Assembly (NCBI GenBank): GCA_938091985.1
Contig: CALKOE010000093.1
Location: 1 to 11,252, forward strand
Length of the DNA stretch: 11,252 bases
Reading direction: 5' to 3'
Source of the DNA: an uncultured Acidimicrobiales bacterium
GTDB taxonomy: Bacteria > Actinomycetota > Acidimicrobiia > Acidimicrobiales > Aldehydirespiratoraceae
Shown: positions 5,792 to 11,252 of the stretch, piece after piece
Layout: each line of letters begins with the position of its first letter
Numbering within the stretch: the first letter of the stretch is position 1
Notes under the pieces: model-generated
Databases searched by the model: none
What the model was told of the DNA's origin: nothing
Seen by the model: the letters and a program-made list of their open reading frames with translations, nothing else
Translations under genes and position numbers: made by a program

Positions 5792-6100
5792 TCAATCGGT
5801 TGCCGGCCAGCGGTCGGTCCAAATGTCAATGACGTGGACCACCAGGGCGCCAGGGTCTTCGGCCCAGGTGTCGAGTCCGACCAGCAGGTGGTAGCCAGCG
5901 ACGGTACGAGCTGCTTCAACGGTGAATCGGCGGATATTCGGAGACTGCTCAATCTCGGGCAGGCTCCACCAGTCGACCAGCGACAACGCCTCAATCGCTT
6001 CAGGTAGGTCGTGGGTGAGGAATACCTCAGCCCTGTCGGCTGAGAGTTGTTCGCTGATGTTGGCCTGGGCGTGGTCCGGAACCCGGACCGGTTGGCTCAC
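5792..6100 (-). CDS. Candidate RelE/ParE-like toxin of a type II toxin-antitoxin pair
   Basis: 102 aa, toxin-sized. The order of elements fits the RelE/ParE fold: an N-terminal helical part (residues 1-45), then alternating strands ending with GYHLLVGLDTW and ALVVHVIDIWTDRW, like the last strands of RelE-type toxins. I cannot point to catalytic residues, so the family is inferred from size, fold pattern and context. Its ATG (6098-6100) overlaps the stop of the upstream small ORF by four bases (ATGA), the usual antitoxin-first coupling. It lies between repeat copies B and C. A general small accessory protein is the alternative. Confidence 0.5.
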   Translation of the reverse strand: MSQPVRVPDHAQANISEQLSADRAEVFLTHDLPEAIEALSLVDWWSLPEIEQSPNIRRFTVEAARTVAGYHLLVGLDTWAEDPGALVVHVIDIWTDRWPATD

Positions 6101-6276
6101 TTGGCGGCAGCTTGGGCTTCGTCGTCGGACTCGGCGTGTGCTTTCGGCAGTCGCTCGATGGCTCGCTCAAGCGACGCCTTCGCTGCTGGAGACAGGGGAC
6201 GGTCAGCGGTCGCGTCAGCGGCCAACGCCGCGGCTCGACCAGGTTCGACAGTAGGCATGGTTTCGGTCGGCTCCAT
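6097..6276 (-). CDS. Candidate antitoxin, partner of the 5792-6100 gene
   Basis: 59 aa from the ATG at 6276: a small, hydrophilic, Ala/Glu-rich protein with a long helix (LSPAAKASLERAIERLPKAH) and an acidic C-terminal tail. This suits a type II antitoxin but is not diagnostic. The frame is open far upstream (to 6741), yet that upstream part is a truncated esterase plus out-of-frame repeat sequence, so a start inside is needed. The 6276 ATG has a leaderless -10 box seven bases ahead; an ATG at 6258 is a second choice. It overlaps the downstream toxin-like gene by four bases. No DNA-binding motif is obvious. Confidence 0.5.
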   Translation of the reverse strand: MEPTETMPTVEPGRAAALAADATADRPLSPAAKASLERAIERLPKAHAESDDEAQAAAK

Positions 6277-6283
6277 ACGTCCG

Positions 6284-6289
6284 ACACTA
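6284..6289 (-). promoter_or_regulatory. Leaderless -10 box of the first toxin-antitoxin pair
   Basis: TAGTGT on the minus strand, seven bases (CGGACGT) before the ATG at 6276. The arrangement matches that of the second pair and of phoD, and supports an independent start downstream of the esterase remnant. Confidence 0.45.
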
Positions 6290-6331
6290 CCGCGCTGTCG
6301 GGTCCCCGGTTGATGCACCACCACCTGTGTT

Positions 6332-6388
6332 TCAGACCAGCTCGATGGGGCTGGCGTTGCCGTTGAGGCCCTCGGCGGTGGCGCTGAG
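6332..6388 (-). repeat. Repeated small-ORF family, copy C (3' remnant of 19 codons)
   Basis: Only the last 18 codons and the stop of the family remain (reading LSATAEGLNGNASPIELV). Differences from the other copies are Asp to Glu, Cys to Ser and the last Leu to Val. Homology stops at GCGCTGAG (6381-6388), where the truncated esterase frame takes over. The remnant falls within the most strongly conserved block of the full copies. Because the esterase frame is offset, the remnant is not translated in its own frame from upstream. Confidence 0.75.
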
Positions 6389-6741
6389 AGTTCGTCGGAG
6401 AGAAACTGGATGAAGTCGTCGGCGTGCCCGCTCTTTTCGAACGTTGCGGAGTGCGTGGGGGTGAGGTCACGGGCTCGGATCTGTGCGGTGTCGAGCAGAG
6501 TTGACGCGTTCGGGTAGCCGACTGCGACGACGATCAGGGATGGGACGAGTCCTGGGATCTGCATGAGTCGGACCGTGTCGACGGCCAACCCGAAGAGTCC
6601 GTTGCCGTCGGTGACGAGAAGCACCCCTTGCGGGTTGGTGCCGCACTCCGCGACGTAGACGAGGAAGTCGTCGCCCACTGCTGTCGATGCCAGGGTGTGT
6701 ACTTCAGACGAGCCGATGACAGGAATTGGTTGGTCTTTCAT
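6388..6741 (-). pseudogene. Truncated alpha/beta-hydrolase esterase (N-terminal 118 codons only)
   Basis: From the ATG at 6741 the frame reads like the N-terminal third to half of a putative esterase of the esterase D / ferri-enterobactin esterase type (COG2819-like): VLLVTDGNGLFGLAVDTVRL (40-59), PSLIVVAVGYP (67-77), ARDLTPT (90-96), then SGHADDFIQFLSDEL (104-118). It stops being esterase-like exactly where the repeat C remnant begins. The catalytic GxSxGG elbow and the rest of the fold are missing, so no activity is expected. The frame happens to stay open through repeat C and into the antitoxin frame, so a long fusion ORF (6097-6741) exists. Microhomology (CTCAGCG) at the join suggests a deletion. 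Confidence 0.72.
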
Positions 6742-6748
6742 CGGTATT

Positions 6749-6809
6749 GAACCTCAGCATCTCGCGACGAGGCCATGTTCGCAGACCGACTCCGCAGATC
6801 CTGAGGTTC
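6749..6809. repeat. 9-bp inverted repeat in the divergent region between esterase remnant and second TA pair
   Basis: GAACCTCAG (6749-6757) and CTGAGGTTC (6801-6809) are exact inverted copies with 43 bp between. They lie in the 158-bp divergent gap that must hold the old esterase promoter. Nothing else was identified in the gap apart from the -10 box of the second pair. Confidence 0.3.
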
Positions 6810-6887
6810 GCTGCTTCAGCTGCGAGCCCCCGACGGAGCTACTCGTTGTCTACCCCGCCGGCGACATGGGCTGTCACAGCTGCGGAG

Positions 6888-6893
6888 TAGGGT
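6888..6893 (+). promoter_or_regulatory. Leaderless -10 box of the second toxin-antitoxin pair
   Basis: TAGGGT on the plus strand, six bases (TTGGAC) before the ATG at 6900. The spacing makes the ATG the first transcribed base and favours 6900 over the in-frame TTG at 6894. Confidence 0.5.
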
Positions 6894-6899
6894 TTGGAC

Positions 6900-7085
6900 A
6901 TGGACGCTGATCGGATCTGGACAGCAGCAGAGCTCGAAGCACTCACGCCCGACGAACGCGACGAGGTGATCCGTTCGGGCTTCGTAACCGACTCTGACAA
7001 GATCCCCACCGATCTGATCGAGCGAGGGCGACAGAAGGCCGACGCGCGCATTGCGGCCGCCGAGAGCAGCCAGACCTCAAGGTGA
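6900..7085 (+). CDS. Antitoxin-like small protein, first gene of the second TA pair
   Basis: 61 aa beginning MDADRIWTAAELEALTPDER, with SGFVTDSDKIPTDLIERGRQ in the middle and an Ala-rich helix with Ser/Gln/Arg at the end. Small acidic N-terminal, basic helical proteins of this kind are common in actinobacteria directly ahead of a RelE-like gene and are usually read as antitoxins or accessory factors. It overlaps the downstream gene by four bases (GTGA, 7082-7085), which implies coupled translation. A leaderless promoter fits the start. I recognise the pattern but not a named family, and binding of the partner is inferred from the layout. Confidence 0.62.
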   Translation: MDADRIWTAAELEALTPDERDEVIRSGFVTDSDKIPTDLIERGRQKADARIAAAESSQTSR

Positions 7086-7381
7086 CGCGTCGACATGTCC
7101 GGGTCGATGCGCAGTTCTTCGCTGAGCTCGACTCGCAACTGAGCGATACGCGAGGGCCGGCCGGTGAGCCGTCCGCAAGCGACTTCTTGGTGATCGACCT
7201 GCCGACGATCTCGGATGCGTTCGCCGAGCGCTTTGACGAGTTCCCTGCCATGTATCCCGACCGCGGCGACTACCGCTATCTCGTGGTCGCCGGCAAGCTC
7301 GTGCGAGCCGCACTCGTGGTTGGTCAGCTGGCCGATGACGGGTCGATCGTGTTGTTCAGCGTTGAAATCGACCTCGCCTGA
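7082..7381 (+). CDS. RelE-like toxin candidate, second gene of the second TA pair
   Basis: 99 aa from a GTG that overlaps the antitoxin-like gene's stop. An N-terminal segment HVRVDAQFFAELDSQL looks like the opening strand and helix of RelE/ParE toxins. Next come a polar linker, a helix (ISDAFAERFDEF) and then strands YRYLVVAGKLVRAALVVGQL and IVLFSVEIDL, as expected for the C-terminal sheet. RelE-type toxins cleave mRNA on the ribosome and ParE types act on gyrase; which of these, if either, applies cannot be read here. It lies just upstream of repeat copy D, tail to tail, with 23 bp between the stops. The first pair in this island has the same gene order and overlap, but sequence similarity between the two toxins is slight by eye. 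Confidence 0.6.
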   Translation: MTRRHVRVDAQFFAELDSQLSDTRGPAGEPSASDFLVIDLPTISDAFAERFDEFPAMYPDRGDYRYLVVAGKLVRAALVVGQLADDGSIVLFSVEIDLA

Positions 7382-7404
7382 TCTGAGGAACGACGGATAG
7401 CCCT

Positions 7405-7632
7405 TCAGAGCAACTCGATGGGGCAGGCGTTGCCGTTGAGGCCGTCGGCGGTGGCGCTGAGGCCGCGGCCGAGGAGGCCGCCGGTGGTGATCGTGAGTTC
7501 GATCGGGAGCTTCAGTAGGTCGGGGTCGAGGAGTACTTCGTGGTCGTCGATGCGGCGGACGGTGTAGCCGTCGAGCTTGCGGCCCTTGGTGCGGGTATCA
7601 ACTGATACCTCGAATACGCGTTTACTCCTCAT
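7405..7632 (-). CDS. Repeated small-ORF family, copy D (intact, 75 aa)
   Basis: An intact copy, ATG at 7632 and TGA at 7405-7407. It starts MRSKRVFEVSVDTRTKGRKL and ends GRGLSATADGLNGNACPIEL plus Leu. Compared with copy A, hand alignment gives about eight synonymous and seven amino-acid changes in the body. The opposite (+) frame, open in A and B, contains a stop in D, which confirms that minus is the coding strand. GGTGA three to four bases before the ATG is a weak ribosome-binding site. Only about ten bases separate its start from the acyl-CoA ligase remnant on the other strand, so it has almost no upstream region of its own and its promoter is unclear. Function unknown. Confidence 0.62.
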   Translation of the reverse strand: MRSKRVFEVSVDTRTKGRKLDGYTVRRIDDHEVLLDPDLLKLPIELTITTGGLLGRGLSATADGLNGNACPIELL

Positions 7633-7642
7633 ACTTCACCGC

Positions 7643-7798
7643 TCGATTATCCAGGGAGGCGAGAACGTCTACCCCGACGAGGACCTACGGGCCTTCGTAC
7701 GATCCGACCTGACGGGCTTCAAAGTGCCCGAGGAATGGAACTGGCTCGACGAGTTGCCCCGCACCGCCTCTGGCAAGGTGCTCCGCCAGATGCTCTGA
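7643..7798 (+). pseudogene. C-terminal remnant of an acyl-CoA ligase (AMP-binding family)
   Basis: 51 codons of clear AMP-binding C-terminal domain: SIIQGGENVYP, then DEDLRAFVRSDLTGFKVPEE, then LDELPRTASGKVLRQML with the catalytic Lys of the TASGK motif. In whole ligases about 50 residues lie between GGENVYP and the segment DLRAFVR. Here they are joined directly in frame, so the remnant has an internal deletion besides losing its entire N-terminal domain. No start or ribosome-binding site precedes it, and its left end is within 13 bp of the copy D ATG. Not functional as an enzyme. It points to an earlier fatty-acid or aromatic-acid catabolic cluster with the amidohydrolases that follow. Confidence 0.8.
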
Positions 7799-7820
7799 GT
7801 GTCCGCGTAGCGCGCGCGCC

Positions 7821-8969
7821 CTAGAACGGCTGGTCCAGAAGCTCACGATCGAACTTGAACACCTCGAGCGCGTTCTCACGGAAGATCCGACGGGCATCGT
7901 CGGGCGACACATACGACGCCAACTCGTCGACGATCTTGCGCGAGTCGGGATAGGTCCCCTCCTCGTGGGGGTAGTCGTGGCCCCACATCAACGAGTAGCT
8001 ACCGGTCTGAGGAACGTTGCGCATGCCCTCGTAGTCGAGCTGGAACGTTGCATGACACTGTCGCTTCACGTACGAACTGGGCGGCAGCGCGAGATCGGGG
8101 TATACGGTCGGCTTGGGTCGGTCTGCCTTGTTGATGTCGTCGTACTCGCGGAACACCTTGTCGTAGAAGTCCATGAGTTCTTCGACCCAGGCGATCCACC
8201 CCGTGTTGAACTCGACGAACACAACGTGCATGTCGGGATGACGCTCGAGAATGCCTGACGTGGCGAGCAGGGTTGCCACTCGTGGAGCGATGGTCTCGCT
8301 GGACACCAGGTTGGCCACGGTGGCACCGGGACCCCGATACCAGATCGTGTCGAATCCCGTCCCCTGATGCATGACAACCGGAAGGCCCGTCGCCGCGATC
8401 GCGTCCCACATGGGTGTCCACACGCTGCGATTCCACGAGATCTCCGAGTGTGAGGGCAACATGATCGACCGCAAGCCGAGCTCGGCCACCCGCTCCACCT
8501 CCGCCGCCGCGTTCTCGGGCTCTCGCGCCGGGATAAGACCAGCACAGTTGAATCGACCCGATGCGTTCTGGAGCGTGTCGGCGATCCACTCGTTGTACAC
8601 ATGACAGCTCTCGCGTTCGCCGTCGGGATCCTGCAGCATCCACACATACATCCCGATGGTGGGGAAGACCACCTCGCCGACGATGCCCTGAGAGCGCAGC
8701 ACATCAAAGCGCTTCTCGGGGTCGAGCGCCTCGAGCCGCTTCTCCTCTGCCGCCAAGTCGCGCGTGAAGACGTGCTTACCCTCGAAGACGATCTTCCAGC
8801 TGCCGTCATCGCCCGACTGGATGCCTTCCATCGCCTGTTCACGCAACGAGGGTGGAAGGTTCTCCGACCACAGATCCCGCGGCTCGTTCACGTGGGAGTC
8901 GGCCGACACGAGACCGATGTCGGACACGCGATCGGCGGGCGGCTCTGCGTTCTCTTCGACCACTGTCAT
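7821..8969 (-). CDS. Amidohydrolase-2 (ACMSD-like) metal-dependent hydrolase/decarboxylase, paralogue 1
   Basis: 382 aa from the ATG at 8969. The frame is open to 9263, but that stretch is Arg/Ser-rich shadow of the next gene, and GGAGGT lies seven bases before the 8969 ATG. It is a TIM-barrel amidohydrolase of the amidohydrolase-2 family. VSADSHVNEP (21-30) carries the first metal ligands, with Asp24-x-His26 in place of His-x-His. MHQGTGFD (200-207) has His201, FVEFN (251-255) has Glu253, and LMWGHDYPHEEG (327-338) has the catalytic-type Asp332. Characterised relatives are non-oxidative decarboxylases or hydrolases acting on aromatic acids or muconate semialdehydes. The substrate here is unknown. 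It is last in a three-gene run, 25 bp below the next paralogue. Confidence 0.88.
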   Translation of the reverse strand: MTVVEENAEPPADRVSDIGLVSADSHVNEPRDLWSENLPPSLREQAMEGIQSGDDGSWKIVFEGKHVFTRDLAAEEKRLEALDPEKRFDVLRSQGIVGEVVFPTIGMYVWMLQDPDGERESCHVYNEWIADTLQNASGRFNCAGLIPAREPENAAAEVERVAELGLRSIMLPSHSEISWNRSVWTPMWDAIAATGLPVVMHQGTGFDTIWYRGPGATVANLVSSETIAPRVATLLATSGILERHPDMHVVFVEFNTGWIAWVEELMDFYDKVFREYDDINKADRPKPTVYPDLALPPSSYVKRQCHATFQLDYEGMRNVPQTGSYSLMWGHDYPHEEGTYPDSRKIVDELASYVSPDDARRIFRENALEVFKFDRELLDQPF

Positions 8970-8976
8970 TCTGGAG

Positions 8977-8982
8977 ACCTCC
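8977..8982 (-). promoter_or_regulatory. Ribosome-binding site deciding the start of amidohydrolase paralogue 1
   Basis: GGAGGT on the minus strand with a 7-nt spacer before the ATG at 8969. It lies in the 25-bp gap after the stop of the preceding amidohydrolase gene and rules out the longer open frame up to 9263. Confidence 0.7.
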
Positions 8983-8994
8983 GAGAGAATTGGA

Positions 8995-10287
8995 TCAGGG
9001 GGTGGACTGCGCGGCAAGTTCGTAGCGCTCTCGCCACTCGTTTCGAGAGACGAGCGAGGTGTCGACATCCGCACCCTTCTTCTGGAGGGCACCCACCGAG
9101 ACCTTGTTGCGGTCGAGATCGGCGACGTCGACACCGAAGAACCGGCAACTGTTCTGCCAGCCGATCTGGTCGATGTCGGAGTCGGAGCACCCGGCGTCGG
9201 CGAACTCGGCCATGACGTCCGCCGCTGCCGTCGGCCATGTCGAATCCGAATGCGGATAGTCACATTCCCATGCGATGTTGTCGATACCGATCTCGTTGCG
9301 CAGCTTCAACCCCGCCGGATCAGTGATGAAACACGCCAGGATCTGGTCGCGGAAGAGGTCGCTCGGCAGGCGGTTTTCCCGGGCACCGGTCCAAACCTGA
9401 TTGCGGTAGTGCCGGTCCGCTCGCTCCAGGTAGAACGGGATCCAGCCGATCCCACCTTCTGACAACGCGACCCGCAGATCCGGAAATCGGCGCAGAGTCG
9501 GACCAAAGATGAGATCGGTGAGGGCGATCGTCGACACCGACGAGGCGAGCACGATGAACGCGTCGATCTCACTGCCCTCGAAGTCCGGAATCGCGCCACC
9601 TGTGATTCCACCGCCGGGGCGCTGGACGAGGCTGATGCCAAGTCCGATGTGGAGGCACAACACGACACCCTCGTCGCAGAGCGTTCTGAACAGCGGGTCC
9701 CAATAGCCACTCTGGAAGCTCGGTAGCCCCAGCGCGTACGGGGTCTCCGGGAATGTGATCGCACGGCAGCCCTTTGCCGCGACACGCTTCACCTCGGCCA
9801 CACAGGCGTCGACGTCCCACAGCGGCATCACCGCGAGCGGGATGAACCGGTCTGGGTGGGCACCGCACCATTCGTCGATATGCCAGTCGTTGTATGCGCT
9901 GATCACCGCGGAGGTGAGCGACTTGTCGACCGAATCCGAGAAGGCCCGGGCGCTGAACCCGCCCATTGTCGGGAAGCACATCGACTTCCAGATCCCCGCT
10001 GCATCCATGTCGCGTACGCGCTGGTCGACGTCGTAGCAGCCCGGACGCATCTCGGCGAGACCGACGGGGTCGAGCGACCACTCCTCCTTCGGCCACGACG
10101 CGACCGCGTTCAGCCCGGGCGACCCGATCTCCATTCCTTCGAACACCCAACGGTCGACACCATTGTCGTCGCGCACCATCTTTGGAACTCGATCGCGGAA
10201 GCTCTCGGGAATGTGGTGCTCGAAGACACCGGCCGGTTCGATGAGATGGTCATCGATGCTGACGAGGATCATGTCCTCTGTGCGCAT
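8995..10287 (-). CDS. Amidohydrolase-2 family metal-dependent hydrolase/decarboxylase, paralogue 2
   Basis: 430 aa. Motifs in order are VSIDDHLIEP (9-18) with Asp12-x-His14, a helix-rich segment with RVRDMDAAGI (90-99), LHIGLGIS (212-219) with His213, ALSEGGIGWIPF (274-285) with Glu277, and WECDYPHSDSTWP (340-352) with Asp343. This type of long amidohydrolase-2 protein occurs in actinobacterial and proteobacterial catabolic clusters. Like its neighbours it probably removes carboxylate or hydrolyses a C-C or C-N bond in a TIM-barrel metal centre, but the substrate is unknown. AGGAG about nine bases before the ATG supports the start; an ATG at 10272 is an alternative. Upstream lies paralogue 3 on the same strand after a 52-bp gap. 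Confidence 0.88.
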   Translation of the reverse strand: MRTEDMILVSIDDHLIEPAGVFEHHIPESFRDRVPKMVRDDNGVDRWVFEGMEIGSPGLNAVASWPKEEWSLDPVGLAEMRPGCYDVDQRVRDMDAAGIWKSMCFPTMGGFSARAFSDSVDKSLTSAVISAYNDWHIDEWCGAHPDRFIPLAVMPLWDVDACVAEVKRVAAKGCRAITFPETPYALGLPSFQSGYWDPLFRTLCDEGVVLCLHIGLGISLVQRPGGGITGGAIPDFEGSEIDAFIVLASSVSTIALTDLIFGPTLRRFPDLRVALSEGGIGWIPFYLERADRHYRNQVWTGARENRLPSDLFRDQILACFITDPAGLKLRNEIGIDNIAWECDYPHSDSTWPTAAADVMAEFADAGCSDSDIDQIGWQNSCRFFGVDVADLDRNKVSVGALQKKGADVDTSLVSRNEWRERYELAAQSTP

Positions 10288-10325
10288 TGGTTTGCTCTCC
10301 TCGTTCTTGGATCGGCGTTTCAGGA

Positions 10326-10337
10326 TCGGTCGACCGA
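10326..10337. promoter_or_regulatory. 12-bp palindrome between amidohydrolase paralogues 3 and 2
   Basis: TCGGTCGACCGA is perfectly self-complementary. It starts 2 bp after the stop of paralogue 3 and lies about 40-50 bp upstream of the ATG of paralogue 2. It has no loop and no T-run, so a protein-binding site is more likely than a terminator. A chance palindrome is possible at this GC content. Confidence 0.25.
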
Positions 10338-10339
10338 GA

Positions 10340-11252
10340 TCAGGCCGGGACCTTCACGCCCATCAGGTCGTAGAGCGTCCCGCCCATGATCTTGCCCGCG
10401 TCCTCTTGCGAGACAGCCGGCAACATGTCGATGAACGACACCGGGTCCTCCAGACCTTCCGGGTGCGGATAGTCGCTACCGAACAAGACGCGCTCGGCAC
10501 CGATGAGGTCCACGAGGTCGACGAAGTCGTCCTCCCAGAACGGACACACGTATATGGACCGCATGAAGGTCTCACGCGGGTGCTCGGTGAAGTCGTTTCC
10601 CACCTTCTTGTAGATCCGGTCGAGCAGCTCCAGCATCGGACGAACCCATAGTCCTCCGTTCTCGACGCTGAGCAGCTTCACGTCGGGGAATCGCGTCAGC
10701 ATGCCGTGGCAGATCGCCGAGAGGAAGGTGTCGGTGGTGGCCCGTTTGTCCTGCACTGCCATTCCGAAAGCAGTTGGCTTGAACGCACTGAACTCAGTGG
10801 ACTCCCCGGTCCAGTCGTTGACGTGCTTCTGATACCCGGAGTCGGACGCGTGCAGGGCAATCAGGATCCCGGACTCCTGCACCCGCGCCCAGAACGGGTC
10901 GAACTCTGGCAGGAATGGAGACTTCGTCAGGGGGCTGCCCGCCACCGGGCCCGGACGCAAGAGTGCAACCTTGGCTCCATTGTCGAGGATGAAGTCGAGC
11001 TCCTCGATCGCCCGGTCGGGAACACAGGGGTTGAGGATCGGTGTCGGGAAGATCCGGTCCTCATAGTTGTATGTCCACTCATCGAGCATCCACCGGTTGA
11101 ACGCCGACAGAAGGTCGAGCGTTACGTCGGGCAGGTCGAGGAAGTTCACCTCGACGAGCGATGCCAGCGTCGGGAACATCAAAGCGGAGTGCACGCCCTG
11201 CTCATCCAGCAACTCGAGCCGGTCTTTGGGGTTCCGGAACGCGGGGATGCTC
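10340..11252 (-). CDS. Amidohydrolase-2 family protein, paralogue 3 (N-terminus beyond the window)
   Basis: 304 codons are visible and the frame is still open at the right edge. The first in-frame start-like codon in the window is a TTG at 11212, but the residues before it (IPAFRNPKDRLELLDEQGVH) continue the protein naturally, so the gene starts outside. Visible family marks are SALMFPTLASLVE, then IALHASDSGY (metal-ligand His), LLSVENGGLW (Glu) and VLFGSDYPHPEG (catalytic-type Asp) near the C-terminus. The DxH-type first metal motif must lie in the missing part. It is diverged from paralogues 1 and 2, so this is not a recent triplication. First visible gene of the likely operon 10340, 8995, 7821. 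Substrate unknown. Confidence 0.87.
   Translation of the reverse strand, partial: SIPAFRNPKDRLELLDEQGVHSALMFPTLASLVEVNFLDLPDVTLDLLSAFNRWMLDEWTYNYEDRIFPTPILNPCVPDRAIEELDFILDNGAKVALLRPGPVAGSPLTKSPFLPEFDPFWARVQESGILIALHASDSGYQKHVNDWTGESTEFSAFKPTAFGMAVQDKRATTDTFLSAICHGMLTRFPDVKLLSVENGGLWVRPMLELLDRIYKKVGNDFTEHPRETFMRSIYVCPFWEDDFVDLVDLIGAERVLFGSDYPHPEGLEDPVSFIDMLPAVSQEDAGKIMGGTLYDLMGVKVPA

Noticed and set aside
6695..6910. 71-aa plus-strand ORF with two C-x2-C pairs, zinc-ribbon-like
   Set aside because: The second half has high GC3 and neat CxxC spacing, but it overlaps the esterase start antisense and the second antitoxin start, has no ribosome-binding site, and the first half looks like noise. 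It could at most be a gene remnant.
4417..7632. Integron cassette array with the repeats as attC sites
   Set aside because: The repeats are 228-bp coding units without visible paired R/L boxes or the attC core triplet pattern, and no integrase is present in the window. Intervals carry genes on both strands.
4417..7632. CRISPR array or REP/BIME elements
   Set aside because: The repeat unit is far too long, spacing is irregular (about 0.8-1.0 kb), and selection on codons is visible.
8970..9263. N-terminal extension of amidohydrolase paralogue 1
   Set aside because: The extra 98 residues are Arg/Ser-rich, overlap paralogue 2, and a good ribosome-binding site precedes the ATG at 8969.

Overview
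The window comes from a high-GC actinobacterium. An Acidimicrobiia-type organism is my best guess, but that is inference from family content only. Pointers are an F420-dependent-type reductase of the Ddn family, several actinomycete-style leaderless promoters (a TANNNT -10 box followed by 6-7 nt and then ATG), and an expanded set of amidohydrolase-2 (ACMSD-like) enzymes. There are no rRNA or tRNA genes, CRISPR arrays, recognisable transposases, integrases or phage genes.

Left part (1-4349), ordinary chromosomal genes. A partial membrane-peptide ORF on + (2-196) is followed by a minus-strand run. This holds a Tat-exported PhoD-type phosphatase (258-1862), a Ddn-like flavin/deazaflavin reductase (1938-2429), a DUF971 protein (2762-3112) and a four-helix membrane protein (3168-3629). 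A divergent DinB/maleylpyruvate-isomerase-like protein follows on + (3834-4349). The phoD promoter carries two near-identical 16-bp palindromes.

Middle part (about 4417-7800), accessory and rearranged. It is punctuated by three full-length copies (A 4417-4644, B 5486-5713, D 7405-7632) and one 3' remnant (C 6332-6388) of a minus-strand ORF family of about 75 codons that I do not recognise. Homology runs almost exactly from ATG to stop and not into the flanks. The differences between copies are mainly synonymous on the minus strand, so the unit has evolved as a protein-coding sequence. Copy A has an in-frame stop. Between the copies lie an Asp/Glu-racemase-superfamily protein without the usual cysteines, two candidate type II toxin-antitoxin pairs, and an esterase remnant truncated exactly at copy C. 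An acyl-CoA ligase remnant starts right beside copy D. I read this as a recombination hotspot built around the repeated small gene, and it is the most unusual thing in the window.

Right part (7821-11252): three consecutive minus-strand amidohydrolase-2 paralogues, tightly spaced and probably one operon for catabolism of an unknown (aromatic or acyl) substrate. The distal one runs off the window edge. The ligase remnant next to them suggests the catabolic cluster was once longer.
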